From positions 744,001-808,000 of the forward strand of contig PPXM03000004.1 in the NCBI GenBank assembly GCA_003707065.3: a DNA stretch of 64,000 nucleotides, in the 5' to 3' direction. Below the pieces are notes generated by a model that was not told where the DNA came from, ran no database searches, and was given only the letters and a program-made list of their open reading frames with translations. Positions 42,999 to 54,628 of this stretch are shown in pieces; positions within the stretch are counted from its first letter, which is position 1, and every line of letters starts with the position of its first letter. Source of the stretch: Trigonopsis variabilis. Lineage: Eukaryota; Ascomycota; Trigonopsidomycetes; Trigonopsidales; Trigonopsidaceae. The translations under genes were made by a program, and so were the position numbers.

Positions 42999-45953
42999 TC
43001 AAAAAACATTGACTGCGCGCATATGAACATTAACCACCTGCTCGCATACCATCCGACATAAAGGACTGGTCAGTGAGCGAGTACCATAGTTTGCAGCAAA
43101 GTAAATAAACTCTCTCAGAACGCTGCCTACATCGTCCTCACCTTGCTTCCCGACTTTGGAGCCTCTGCGGCTCCCCTGCAACTCATTCGCCTTGACTTCG
43201 GTATCTGTCTGTGCTAGAAGTAATACCATTTTATGCATACCACAGATGTACAAGAGCACCAGAACTTCAAACTCAAAACTGGTGCAGCTGGCCAAGAACT
43301 CATTTGCCTGAGCACCGTATTTCCTGTCCTGGTCGGTAACCCGCAAACCCCATCGATCATACAACTTGACGATCGTACCGTATAAGCTCATCCATCCATC
43401 CTTTAAAGGACTTTTCTTGATAATGGTTTCCACAATTGAAAGCACCCGATGTAGTCCCATGACGGCGGCGTAGTTTGAAGCAATAAACTGGGCCAGCTCT
43501 TGCCATAAGGTCTTCAATAGATCTGAAGAAACTATAGATACATCCGAATCACTTAAAGCCGAAAGGCAATTCCTGGCGGCCTGAATATCAGCTTCCGTAC
43601 ATGTACATGTGTCTGATAACAGAGTAGATAGTATCTGGATCTTGCTAAAGGCGATCCTCAATGAAGTATTTCTATCGGTCACTGTGGTCTGATGCCCAAC
43701 TGAAATGCAGTTCGCTTCTCCAGTCCGAGAAGATGGAACAAATAGATCACAAACTCCACAAAGGAAAAAAGCCGATTTGAGATCATCTGCCGCATTGGTA
43801 TTGGTATCATGGTGGTCTTTCATGCCAACACCTTTAAATACGTGCGTTTCTTCGACTTCAGAATGCGACCAGGCGTTCATTAGTCGAGCCAGTTGGAAAT
43901 GAGTGTAAGCATCTACCGCCGGCGGCTGATATTTAAGAAAATCCAACGAGCATCCGTCAAAGAGGGTCCGGAAAAAAGGCAGAAATCTTGCCTCGAATTC
44001 TAGATATTGACGGAGGGTCAATGGTCGAAGAGATGGATGGCTCTCTGCAGACGTGGGTGTGTCTTCTCCTTCAGCGGCTGCGACTGCAGCGGCAGCTTCT
44101 AGCAAGCTATCAATTTTCAACCTCTTGGGATGTCTTTGATCAATATTGTCATTTTCGGTCTTGGAAGATTTGCTCTTGTGTGCACCTTCCTGGGGATCTG
44201 AAACCGATAAGCGCCTTTTTGGTTCAACCACTTTTGCCTTCTCGGGTTCGGAAGCATTCTGCTTATTCGAGGTATTGGGATCAGGGTCTCCTTTTGTCTG
44301 TGAGAATGATCTCTTTATGTTTTCCTGCTGAGAAGGTGATATAGGAGGTAAATTATCTGTCCTATACTGCGGGAAAGATTTCCTTATGTTTTCATGCTGA
44401 ATGGATGGTAAGCTGGTCGATCTTGAGTCTTTATTTGTTGAAGGAACTCCAGTTGATGGATTTGCTGAAGCAAGAGCTTCATTAGAGGCCGCCTCATGGG
44501 GGGTATTCGCTGCCGGTACATTCAGTGCCGGTACTGGAATAGATGGAGCAGTCATTGCACCATAAGGTTGATTGGGAAAGACTCCATGCTGCTGATCAGA
44601 CATCATCACAGCTTGAGGAGCAAATTCGTAAGCGACTGCAGGAAGGGAGTTATATCGCAGTCGCACGCCATCGGTAATAAAAGGCTGGTAGCCATAAGGC
44701 GCTGTCGGATATGAGCCAATTGGGGGATAAACTCCTACTGGAAAGCGAGGATCAATTCCGTATACTGCATTTGGAGGCATCTCGCCACCAGGTCGGGACC
44801 AGTTTGTATAGTCAGGATAAGGACGAACTGGGGCCATCTGGGGCCTATAATAAGATAATGGGTTTTGCTGCGTACTAGGCATGAAGGGTTCTTGATATTT
44901 GGGATACTCGGCGGCAGGATCATTGTTCGTTGAGTCTTGTCGAAACTGAGATTCCGGTGCAGCTGTGGAAAAATGAGAATTAGGAGAAATAGAGGATGCA
45001 GAAGATTGACGAGGAGCCGTCTTAGGAGATGTTCTTTGGCTGGATGATGGCGTTAGGTTCGCTTTGAGGAGGGATGCTCCGGAATGAAGAGCCGATTCGG
45101 AGACTCCTTGATTGCCACGAGACAATAGCTCTTTCTTATTAGTCGAAGAATGAGGAGATGTCGGTTCAGACCCGCTGACTTCAAGTGAACGCTCCTCATT
45201 AGCAACAAATGTTAGGTTGTGATGGATTGTCTTGAAGACGGGGTCATACCCTTGACATTCGCGTTTGCTTTTTATGCAATTTCCACATATTGGTCGTCCC
45301 TCATCACACTTGATTCGCCGCCGCCGGCATGTTAAACAGCCGGTCTTGGTTCGTCTGCGAACAGCTCTCTTTTTGTCGTCCTGCTCCGCATGGGTACTTC
45401 GAGGTATGGCAACAGATGACCTATTGGAGACACTTTCAGCAGTAGAAGCTCTCTCGTTATTCGAAGAAACTACGCTATATGAGCTTCCAGGAGCCTGAGT
45501 GGTCGCGTTGGTGCCGATGGTATAGGGATCAGAACCTTGGGCTGAGGACGAGGTAGCCGGTTGACTATATAGAATAGTACCTCCAGGAAACCTATCCACT
45601 ACCGTCTGAGTTCCTGTTAGACCCGAAATCTTGTATAGTGGCTGGCTCGGCTCGTTGGCAGCAGGTTGAGTTGAATTAGAGGAAGCTGAAGGAGGAGATT
45701 GAACTGACGCGTTTGGCTGGAGTTAATTTTGTGTCACGAGAAGAGCTAAAAAAAGCATTGAAAAAGAGGCTACCACTTGACATGTATGCGTCAAAAACAA
45801 ATAGGATCAAGGTGTATACTCTCCGTAACAGGAGTTTGAGAAACAGAGACAAAGAGCCTAACCCGATCCGACAGCTAAAAAATAAAGAAAAAAAGAGATC
45901 TGGAGGGTCCTGACAGGTATACATACATTTTCTGAGACCAGCTTAGCTACCAT
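42999..45953 (-). CDS. Zn2Cys6 fungal transcription factor
   Basis: Two exons are proposed: a 9-codon exon (45953-45927, MVAKLVSEN) and 45716-42999, separated by a 210-nt intron, giving 914 residues. The zinc cluster C-x2-C-x6-C-x6-C-x2-C-x6-C spans residues 136-163 (GCLTCRRRRIKCDEG...), followed by GYDPVFK. The N terminus and the region 165-500 are Ser/Pro/Gln-rich. The last 350 residues form an alpha-helical regulatory domain of the kind in PF11951 regulators. The cluster type (RTKTGCLTCRRRRIKC) is widespread in filamentous fungi and in S. pombe Moc3, so target genes cannot be named. The first exon is inferred from a gtatgt donor and a frame match. If it is wrong, translation would start further inside, at an ATG in the second exon. 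Confidence 0.85.
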
Positions 45954-48900
45954 TAGACTGGCTGTCTGCTCTCTCAAAAAATCACTGGTTCGTTGAGGCG
46001 CACAGGACGAGAAAGAAAGAAAAAAAAGACTCGGGATACCAAGGAAACCTAAGATAGATGAAAGACGGAAAAATTAAAGATGCGCTGGTAAGAACACAGG
46101 AGAGATGCCGGCCAGGTAAGCGACTTTGCGGCGCCGAACCGAGATGATCAGAGACTGGAATCCAAGCTAAGGGAAACGAAGTGGTCTGACGTGATGACTA
46201 GGAAAGAAAACACAGTCACGATTTGCAGCCCAAACAATACTCGTGGGAAGATCGAGATATGTCCAGGAAAGTAAGTCTCTTGTTTTTGCCTCAAACAACG
46301 GCTTTTTTTGTTCTTGCCGCCGTGAATAAGATTGTTCCCCTCGTACGATTCTGACACTGAAACTTTGAAATGGTTGCTACTTATGGCCCCAGTCGCTAGC
46401 GGGTTTTCGGCCCGAGTGCTCATTAGAAGAAAAGCAAGTAAAGAAAAGGCTAGTTCATCCTTTAATCAATAGACTGATGAAATTTGTTTCTCTCATTCTT
46501 TTTATTTCCTTGCGTTTTTTTTTAATTTGTAAATGGAAGTCTCAAATAAAAATCATCAAAAAGGGGTATGGAGGTGCCAAAAGAGGTTTAGGCCAAAACC
46601 TATTGATCCCTCATGGTGGTAAGCATTCATCGATCCCTTGATACACCAAGCCCCTTTCGTCCTTATATTTTGTCCCCTCTCTACTATGTTTTTGCCGCTA
46701 GTCATAGTGACGTTTCTTATCATACCATTTGACACAGCCCAGAAGGACAAATCGCCATCTATAATAGTTGGACAGATGTCTCCCATATCCAGTCCATGCC
46801 TCGGCACAACTCATGCGTGCTGTGTCCTTCATTGTATAATATCTAATTATTTTCTGGATGCGGATTCTGGAAACTTTTTCTCTGTTCTTATTTTGTCTCG
46901 CTTGTCTCTAGATGGAGACCGCTTAATATGAATAATCATACCTACGGGTAACCGTATGCAGGAGAGATGTGTGCGTCAAATAAGTTCCGAATGCCACTTG
47001 CCAGTAATGTAGCAGACTCTGCCACAAGCCTGCAGATTTGAGCAGCGCTGAGTCTCCGGTAAATAATCAGAATGAAGGCGGAGTGACGGTCCAGCCCTGA
47101 AGAGTCACTTGCAACCTGGCCGTGCGCTGCCGAAAATCAATGAACATTCGGGCTTAACATCATCATGTTACAATGCTTCATTGATAAGATCTGCCGTTGC
47201 GAGCTTCGAGAAGAGCTTTTCACGGGATCGATTCGAAGCCCGGTGGCAGACAAAGCATTTGTAGCTTGCGCACTGGGCCGTATAGTGCCAACATGAATAT
47301 TCCTAGATATGCCATCATGCGACAAGAGTCTGAAAACAGTGTTAGTAGTGATTAAAAGATCACTTTAGGGGATACTGTCGACTTTCTTGCCCTCAAAGTC
47401 TTCTTCTCGACAACCCTAACAGGAATGGCTAAAACGCCCTTCTATCTCCGCGTAGCCGCTGAGAGCTCACTTTACCATATGAAGAATCTAGATGGCGGTT
47501 ACCTTCCCATTCTTGTCCTTCTCGGAATAGCACGTCCGAATGCGAACCAGCCTTCTTCCCAAAACTGCGGTGCTTGGATCATCCTACAACGGCAAGATAC
47601 CTTGGCAATTAAAACTATAGATCAGCAGAATTCTACTTTGGGCAAAAAAAACTAGTATACGCATATCATTTACTTTTCATCCATCGGTAATGGGTTTCGA
47701 CATCAATTGTTCTGTCACTGTTGCTTTTTTATGTCCACGAGACTAAACTGGTCCATATAGCGGAACTGTGATCTACTGTAGTCTTATAGGATATCTTTTG
47801 CTTAGATCCATCGATTTCAAGGTGCGACTCAGATTATAACCTTAGAGATAAGAATCTCCTTGACAGGTGGGAAGAGAATGCCAAGTCCATTATACCCTAC
47901 TATTCCATGTTTATAATTCCAGAAACGAGTTTCCTTTTACGAGAAGCGGCGTGTGCCCATCGTCGTCGGGGTTAAAGCATCTCCTTCGAACAAGATGAAG
48001 CTCGTCACTATCTACAAGCAGAGATCATACCACTGTGCAAGGCGTGGAACTCGGGTTACCGCGTTTAGCTCGCAGAATATGAGGTAAACTGCTGGATTGT
48101 TATCGTTTGCTTCTACTTTCACTTCGTGCTTTAATGGGTCTTGAAAGCATCGACACTGGTTCTTGGCTATGCCGTGCTTGTCTGAAGTTAGGCTATGTTT
48201 AATGATGTTCTTTTCTGCTTGCGGGGAAGCTACATTAGCTTGGCTATTATGGATTGATGAGCATATCTTGATAAGGACACGTTAGTAGATCTATCCTCAT
48301 TTTGTTGCTTCTGGCATGAAGATTTTGCACAAAGTGAGGATCGGTCCTCCTCGAAGACATCAAGCCATCCAAGATGTTTCGCTTTGGAGTAGTGCTAACA
48401 TTTCGGTGATTAAATGATCTATAGGCTCCGTTTACAACCAGGATATACAATAGCTTGGACGGTATTTTTAAACACAAACACATGGCATGATAATAATAGC
48501 AACCCGTTCTTGTCCAGATAATGTAACTATCGAGTGAGGGGTATACGCTCTGTCTCTCTGTTTTGATTCGCTCGCTCTGATTAATGTAAGTTATTAGACA
48601 GCCTGGTTCAGGCCTGGTTCCTTAAATTTGATTTTCACCGCTGTTTTGGATTCAGTCTTCAAATCCGTAGTCTCCTTCTTGTTTGGATATCTGCAGCTCG
48701 CCCCGTAACGTCCAGACTCGTCTAACTCGACACGAGAAGGGCCGATATCCCCCACTTAGTCGAAAAGGGCAAAGGACGATGTCGAGCTACATTGTAAGGC
48801 GTTGTTTCCTTTATATATTTCCTGATCTCTCTAGGCAGCCTCGACCGTTGTGCATACTCCGTACATCGATAGGATATGCGATAGGATATGCGAGTCAATA

Positions 48901-51244
48901 TGTCTGTCTTCCCCTGATGTCCAAGCCATACTATACTGCTCATTCACTCCCTAGTCCACTTTTTTTGATAAATCTGGCTGAGCAAAATAGGTCAAAACTT
49001 GACGTATTCATGAGCTGGACAAATGACAAATTATTTTGTCTAGAGCTCGAATAATTTCCCAAAAACTCTACTTGGCTCGATAGAGAGAGATCTACGTCAA
49101 CTGTTAAAAATGAGAAGTCTGAACACGACGGCTATGGTGCGCTTACTGAATTCGATAACAAACGGCTGAGAGGTTTTGGCCCTAATTAATCCCCAACGGG
49201 TACAGTACTGACACTATCAGTCGCCCTTGCTGGACTGAAGATACGTTTAGCGTCACTGTATTTGGCACGCTTTCTCGACTAAGCCTAGCGAGCTCTTTCC
49301 CGAAGGCATGTCGGGATGTCACCTTGTAGCTCTCCGGAGCGAGGTCGCTGTTAGTTAGTATTACCCCCACTTTGCCGTGCAAGCGGCACCATCTCCATTG
49401 GGCACGTGGAATCTTATACCGAAATTTTGGGCTCTGGTTAGAGAAAGACCCACCGACGGACACCTTTTCGTGAAAAGGTCCCCTTACCTAGCTAGGCTCC
49501 AGTTATTGAGGCATGTCTCATGTGTTTCCACTGACCTCCAGTTAACAGACCTGGTTGTACCGATAGAGTGACCAATTCGGGGCTAAGCAAGGTGACTAAG
49601 TAACGTGACTTGCACCTTTATACTATGTGCATCAACGTAACTATGACGTTGTTCTCGACATCTACATGGCGTTGAGTAAAGAACAAGGGAGGAGCCTTGA
49701 AAATCTGCCGCACCCGAAAAGATACATGAAAAATAAAACGCAGTCTTTCTAATCTAATAATGTTTCTCACCTCGTGTTCACGACTAGACCTCAGTCATAT
49801 TCCAGGCTTAGGATCGCATATTCCTAGGGGCCAACATATGGCCTTGTTGCTGACCTCAGCAAAAATTCCAACGTTGATTATGGTCTTCACACAACAAGAG
49901 TGAGTGCCAAAAAGGACAATTTCCGTTGGGTCATCTTCTAGTAGATCATGTCTCCATGTGAAAGACTAGTCGTAGTTCTCAAGTTTTGAATGGAAGGAAA
50001 CCAGATTCAAGGCTGCGCCATCCTGGGATGAAAGATGCTTGCTGGCAAGACTCAGATAGATAATCATATCTTGCGATAGCTATGACTCTCAAATGCCAAT
50101 CAACAGCGGGCATTTTGATACCAATTCTATGCTCATCCCGCTCTTTGCCGTTTGGTTCCAAATATGTCCCGTCACGTGGTTTTTATTCTTTTTTCACAGA
50201 CGCCGCTCTTGAGCCTCAACAGATCTTTTGGAAAAAGAGGCATCGCATCTCAGCCACTCTTGCCTTGGCTCTCAATTGTTAATTTTGCCTGGTAAAATTT
50301 TTATTCTTTTACCTAACTAGGCTGCCGAGCGCGGTAAGCCGTAAAGAGTAAAGGGTGACAGAGAAGTGGAGAACAATCGCAAACCCTAATCTATTTTCAT
50401 TCTTCTCGGAGAAACCCCTCTTACCTATTCCGGACTTCTAGCAGTTGCAGGATGGATAGAGATATGATTTTAAGGCCAGCTTTGTTTCTAGGTATGCCTG
50501 GTTTGTAAACCTGTGTCGAAACAATATTATCACGGATGTTTTTTTATTCCGTAGAGCATTAGCCGTCCCAACCTGTAATAGTTGGCATTTGTAATTATCA
50601 CCGGCGTTACTCCGAACGTTACCATAAGCCCATCCGCCTAGACGAGAGAAGCAATGACTAGGTTGACGGGTCTGTCCATCGCTATAACAAGGGTGCGCGC
50701 AGACGGGCGGACCTCCTGCCTAGAGGCATGCTCTAGATGTGATCTTAGATCAATTGCAACTACTTTTATACCTCAAAGTAAATTAAGCCTATCCTCTATA
50801 TCATCTTATATATACCAAGATATCCAAAGACCATTACACCGCTCTCAGTAAGCAATTCTCTCTGAATGTGTTTCTTCGCCTCACAAGTCAACCACTAGGG
50901 AAAAACCAAATACTTTCATAGATCCGTACTTGTAGTGGGGAATGGACTATCGTTAAACGTCTGCTCACGTATGTGATGATGGGGTAGAGTGGTAGAATTT
51001 ATCCAAATTCTCAGAAAGAGGTTCTACACGCTGATACAATGCAAGAGAATGGTAACTAATCTTAGGATTAAATGCATGACAGAGATTTACGGAGGTATGG
51101 TTGCGAGCAGCCTAGTGTCACGACTGCCAGTAAAAAGGCCTTTAAGCCGGAGAATGAAGTCCTCAGCAGACGTCTGATAAGTCGGAAGCAACGTCAACCC
51201 CATCTTCTATTACCAACCACGGCAACAAGCACGAATACAATACA
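45954..51244. other. 5.3-kb gene-poor region
   Basis: This is the longest stretch without a supported gene. Open frames of 60-123 codons exist on both strands (for example 48683-49054 plus and 49182-49463 minus), but none shows a domain, signal or likely intron structure. I searched by eye for tRNA B-boxes, snRNA and 5S signatures and saw none. The first 0.6 kb is pyrimidine/purine-biased and likely promoter of the Zn2Cys6 gene. A CGATAGGATATG pair is listed separately. Confidence 0.5.
48867..48890. repeat. Perfect 12-bp tandem duplication
   Basis: CGATAGGATATG occurs twice head to tail (48867-48878, 48879-48890), followed by CGA. It is a short slippage-type repeat in the gene-poor region. 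Confidence 0.8.
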
Positions 51245-52280
51245 ATGACAAAGCCTCACGTTTTATTACTCGATAAGATTTTCTACGCTACTAAAGTGTT
51301 GGCGGAATTGGAGCAGATAGCTCGAGTCACCTTGACCAAGGCGTCTAATAGGGCTGAGCTGATCAAGGAGTTTGAATCCAGTGATAACGACGTCATTGCT
51401 CTATATCATACTTTTCCTTCTCAAAAGATTTCTGGAGGTTTTGACGAGGAATTGATCTCTAAGGCTCCTAAATCACTCAAGTTCATTGCTCACGCTGGAG
51501 CGGGTAAGGGTTCCTGGACGACTGTCATGCTAATTTCAAGGATACGACCGCATTGATATATCCGCTGCCACGGATAAAGGAATCTTAGTCTCTAATATCC
51601 AGGGATGGTTGGATCCACCCACTGCCGATACCAATATGTTCTTAATCATGGCTGCGTTGCGCAACTTCTATCAGGCCTCCAAAGTCCTCCGAGAGGGCGA
51701 ATGGGCTAACAAGAGTCGCAGGGGCCACGATCCTGAAGGAAAAGTGCTCGCCATCTTAGGAATGGGCGGTATTGGTCGTGCTGTCCGCGATCGAGCAAGA
51801 ACATTTGGTTTCAAGGAAATCATCTATCACAACCGTCACCGTTTATCCCCTGAACTTGAAAAGGACAGTCGCTATGTCTCGTTTGAGGAGCTAATTTCGA
51901 CCGCCGATGTCATCACCGTATCGGTACCTCTCAATAAGCACACTCACCATCTCGTCTCCCGAGAAGCTTTGGCTAAGACCAAAAAAGGCGTCGTTCTTGT
52001 CAACACGTCCCGAGGTCCTGTTGTCGACGAGCAGGCTCTCGTCGACGCTCTTGAATCCGGCCAGGTTGCTAGTGCTGGTCTGGATGTCTATGAACAAGAG
52101 CCCAAGGTCCATCCCGGTCTTCTTTCCAGTGATCGTTGTTTCCTTCTTCCTCACGTTGGAACATACACGTATGAAGCTGGTCTACATTCGGAAGAAGAAG
52201 CCCTTAAGAACATCATCAATGCTATCAAAGTCGGGAAGCTCGTGACTCCTGTTCCCGAACAAAGAAGTCTCAACAAGTAA
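51245..52280 (+). CDS. D-isomer 2-hydroxyacid dehydrogenase (glyoxylate/hydroxypyruvate reductase-like)
   Basis: Two exons (51245-51503 and 51541-52280) with a 37-nt intron give 332 residues. The join makes HAGAGYDRIDI, the family substrate-domain loop. The NAD(P) Rossmann motif GMGGIGRAV lies at about residue 160. The catalytic triad is Arg in NTSRGPVVDE (about 242), Glu in YEQEP (about 271) and His in LPHVGTYT (about 291). It resembles yeast Gor1 and fungal D-mandelate dehydrogenases. It reduces 2-oxoacids such as glyoxylate or hydroxypyruvate; the exact substrate is not shown by sequence. No peroxisomal tripeptide is present (ends LNK). Confidence 0.88.
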
Positions 52281-54628
52281 GGAATGATTTATTAGTTCTC
52301 CTCTGATTGGCCTGTGATGCGGTGATTTTTGACTTTATCTTCTCGTCAGATTCGATCTCCCTGATCTGCCGATTTGCTGCAGATAAATACACTTGTGAAT
52401 ATGGTAGATCTACAATTATATCTATATTTCCGTATCATGTTCGTTCATGTAAAAAGCCATTACAATATTGATCTTATTCTTGTCTGTCTATCCAAAAGGA
52501 GTTAAAAATTCCCGGTTCTTAGACGTCGACGTTAAGCCGTTCATAATCGCCTCGATATTCTATTTCTCGTATTCCTAACCTAAAAATGACACAGGGAAAT
52601 TAGCGCATTCTACGGCGCTTAGCTAAGAAGCAAAAACATTCTCCGATTTGATATCAAGCCATAATACCATAAATCCATTGTCATGGCGCTCCGGGCCATT
52701 TAGCCGTAAGGTCGATCTTACTATGTCAAATGTAAAGAGACCTTGGCATAACTCTTTGACCCCTTTTTGTCCTTTCAGCTGAACCTTGGTGCTGCTTCAT
52801 TAGCCGGCCAGAAGCGCTAGAAAAGCCGCAAACAATAGAACAGTGTATTCTCTCAATGCCTTTTTTCGACAGAGAAGAGAGTGTATTGGAAGTTACAAAG
52901 GTCAATGGTGTAAAAAACTCTACAAATTGGACTCCATGAGATCATGAGCAGATCTCCGCGGGCCAAGAAGCCACGTTCCAAATGGGTAATAAAGCTCCAG
53001 ACGCCGTTCCCTTTCTCGGCCAGCCTTGACCCGAGCGAATTCAAGAGTTGCTTTAATGGCACGTCTGGATCAGCCGGAACTGTCAATTTACAGAAGAACA
53101 ATGACATTTTCGGCTCAATTGCGCTTGCCAGAAGTGACCAGAGCCCATTTTCGCTTTCGAACGTTGGATAGATTTCAGAATCTCGGCTTTGCCCGATGTC
53201 GACAGGGTGAGCAACAAACTCCCACATCAATTCTGATCCGCTATTCCGTGGACTTGGATTGGGACTAGATATTCTTAACACACACGAGCATGATTTGCGT
53301 CGGATCCACTCCTTTGGGACTTGTAGGAGCGAAAACTTGATCCGGTAGAGTTCCCGTCAGCCTCACGTAAAAACACAAAGACTGTGATTCTCAGTTCATA
53401 ATTACGTAGATGACCAAGAACTATGGCTCCGGAAGGAAACGTTCCACGGCAATGTTGATTCTTGGAGTCGTTCAAAGGCCCGTCTATTATCTGCATCCAC
53501 TCAACAATCTTGAGCATTCTCAATCAAAGTCTCTTGTTGCTTTCGCTTTTAAGCTAATAACGGAATTCTTCATGAACATCTCTCGGATAACCATTTGAGG
53601 CTTTCAAGTACCGTACTGCTTTAGAATCTGATGCGAGTATATAAGCCCCTACGTAAAGCATTCGGTTGCTCCAAGAGTCTGTTTTGATCTGCGTAGTTCT
53701 CATTGAGAAAAGACAACAGAGTACATATTCAATTTGAATCTGACAGATCAAAACTGATTGAAATGCGCCCTCCATTCTGTGATTTGGTATAACCTTCACC
53801 CTTCTTAAAATAAGCCCGACAAAATAGCGTGACACCTCACCACAAGGACTGCACAGACTCAGCATGAGAAGTCTCTCAGTTGTCTGACAAATTCCCGGCA
53901 ATCTTCGTAATGAACCTGAGGATATCTGTCCGCTAACGTATAGAAGAAAGTTGTTCCCTTATACATTCAGAGGTCAACTGAGAGTTTGTTTCATCCCTAA
54001 AGTTCATGATAGGATTTGAAAGCTTCATTCAGGTATATGAATTTAATAAACAAGTGAACAATGACGGTAGACTCGGTTTCCGTCATGAGATTCTGTTTAA
54101 TGAAACATGTTATTGTTCGAGGTATCAAACCAGCATTATTTTTCCAACATGATTATCTTTCAACTTTCTCATACGATACATCGGCGCCATTAGTTTTATC
54201 CACCATAGTTTCTAAATAGCAATATGCTGGGAAATATACTCTCACTATCAACAACGCATATTTACCGAGACAGTCAATTGACCTGAATATTAGTTCTGGC
54301 ACAAGCATAATTATCATGCATCACGTTCACACATTAATATCTACTCAGAAAGACATGCTCTTCAAATTTATATGCCCAGGGATGTCTAACAGAGATGTAG
54401 CGCACGAGTAACGATTAGTCAACCATTATGTCAGCTTTTCTCTCGAGGCGCACCACCCATGGAGGAAAAATCCAAGATAGCACTATTCTGACCGTACACT
54501 TGGTAGTCATCCTCCCCAGAAAACTAAGCTGGTCTCGAGTTGACGAGAAAAGGAATATTGATAGGCCCTCTAATGAGCCTTTGCCATTAGAAACAAAAGA
54601 CATCATTTATTAGATTCGCGGTATCTAA
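52281..54628. other. 2.3-kb gene-poor region before TRA1
   Basis: No gene is supported. A 142-codon minus open frame (52853-53281) and a 115-codon one (53554-53901) show no recognisable domain, and their composition is unlike neighbouring proteins. No tRNA or strong repeat is seen. Confidence 0.45.

Noticed and set aside
45713-45913. Lys/Arg-rich 66-codon plus open frame upstream of the Zn2Cys6 exon
   Set aside because: It lies in the inferred intron; the basic composition follows from A-rich DNA complementary to a pyrimidine tract.
48683-49054. 123-codon open frame in the gene-poor tract
   Set aside because: No recognisable domain or signal; composition looks like translated non-coding DNA.
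52853-53281. 142-codon minus-strand open frame
   Set aside because: There is no known domain, no promoter or intron context, and equally open frames overlap on the other strand.
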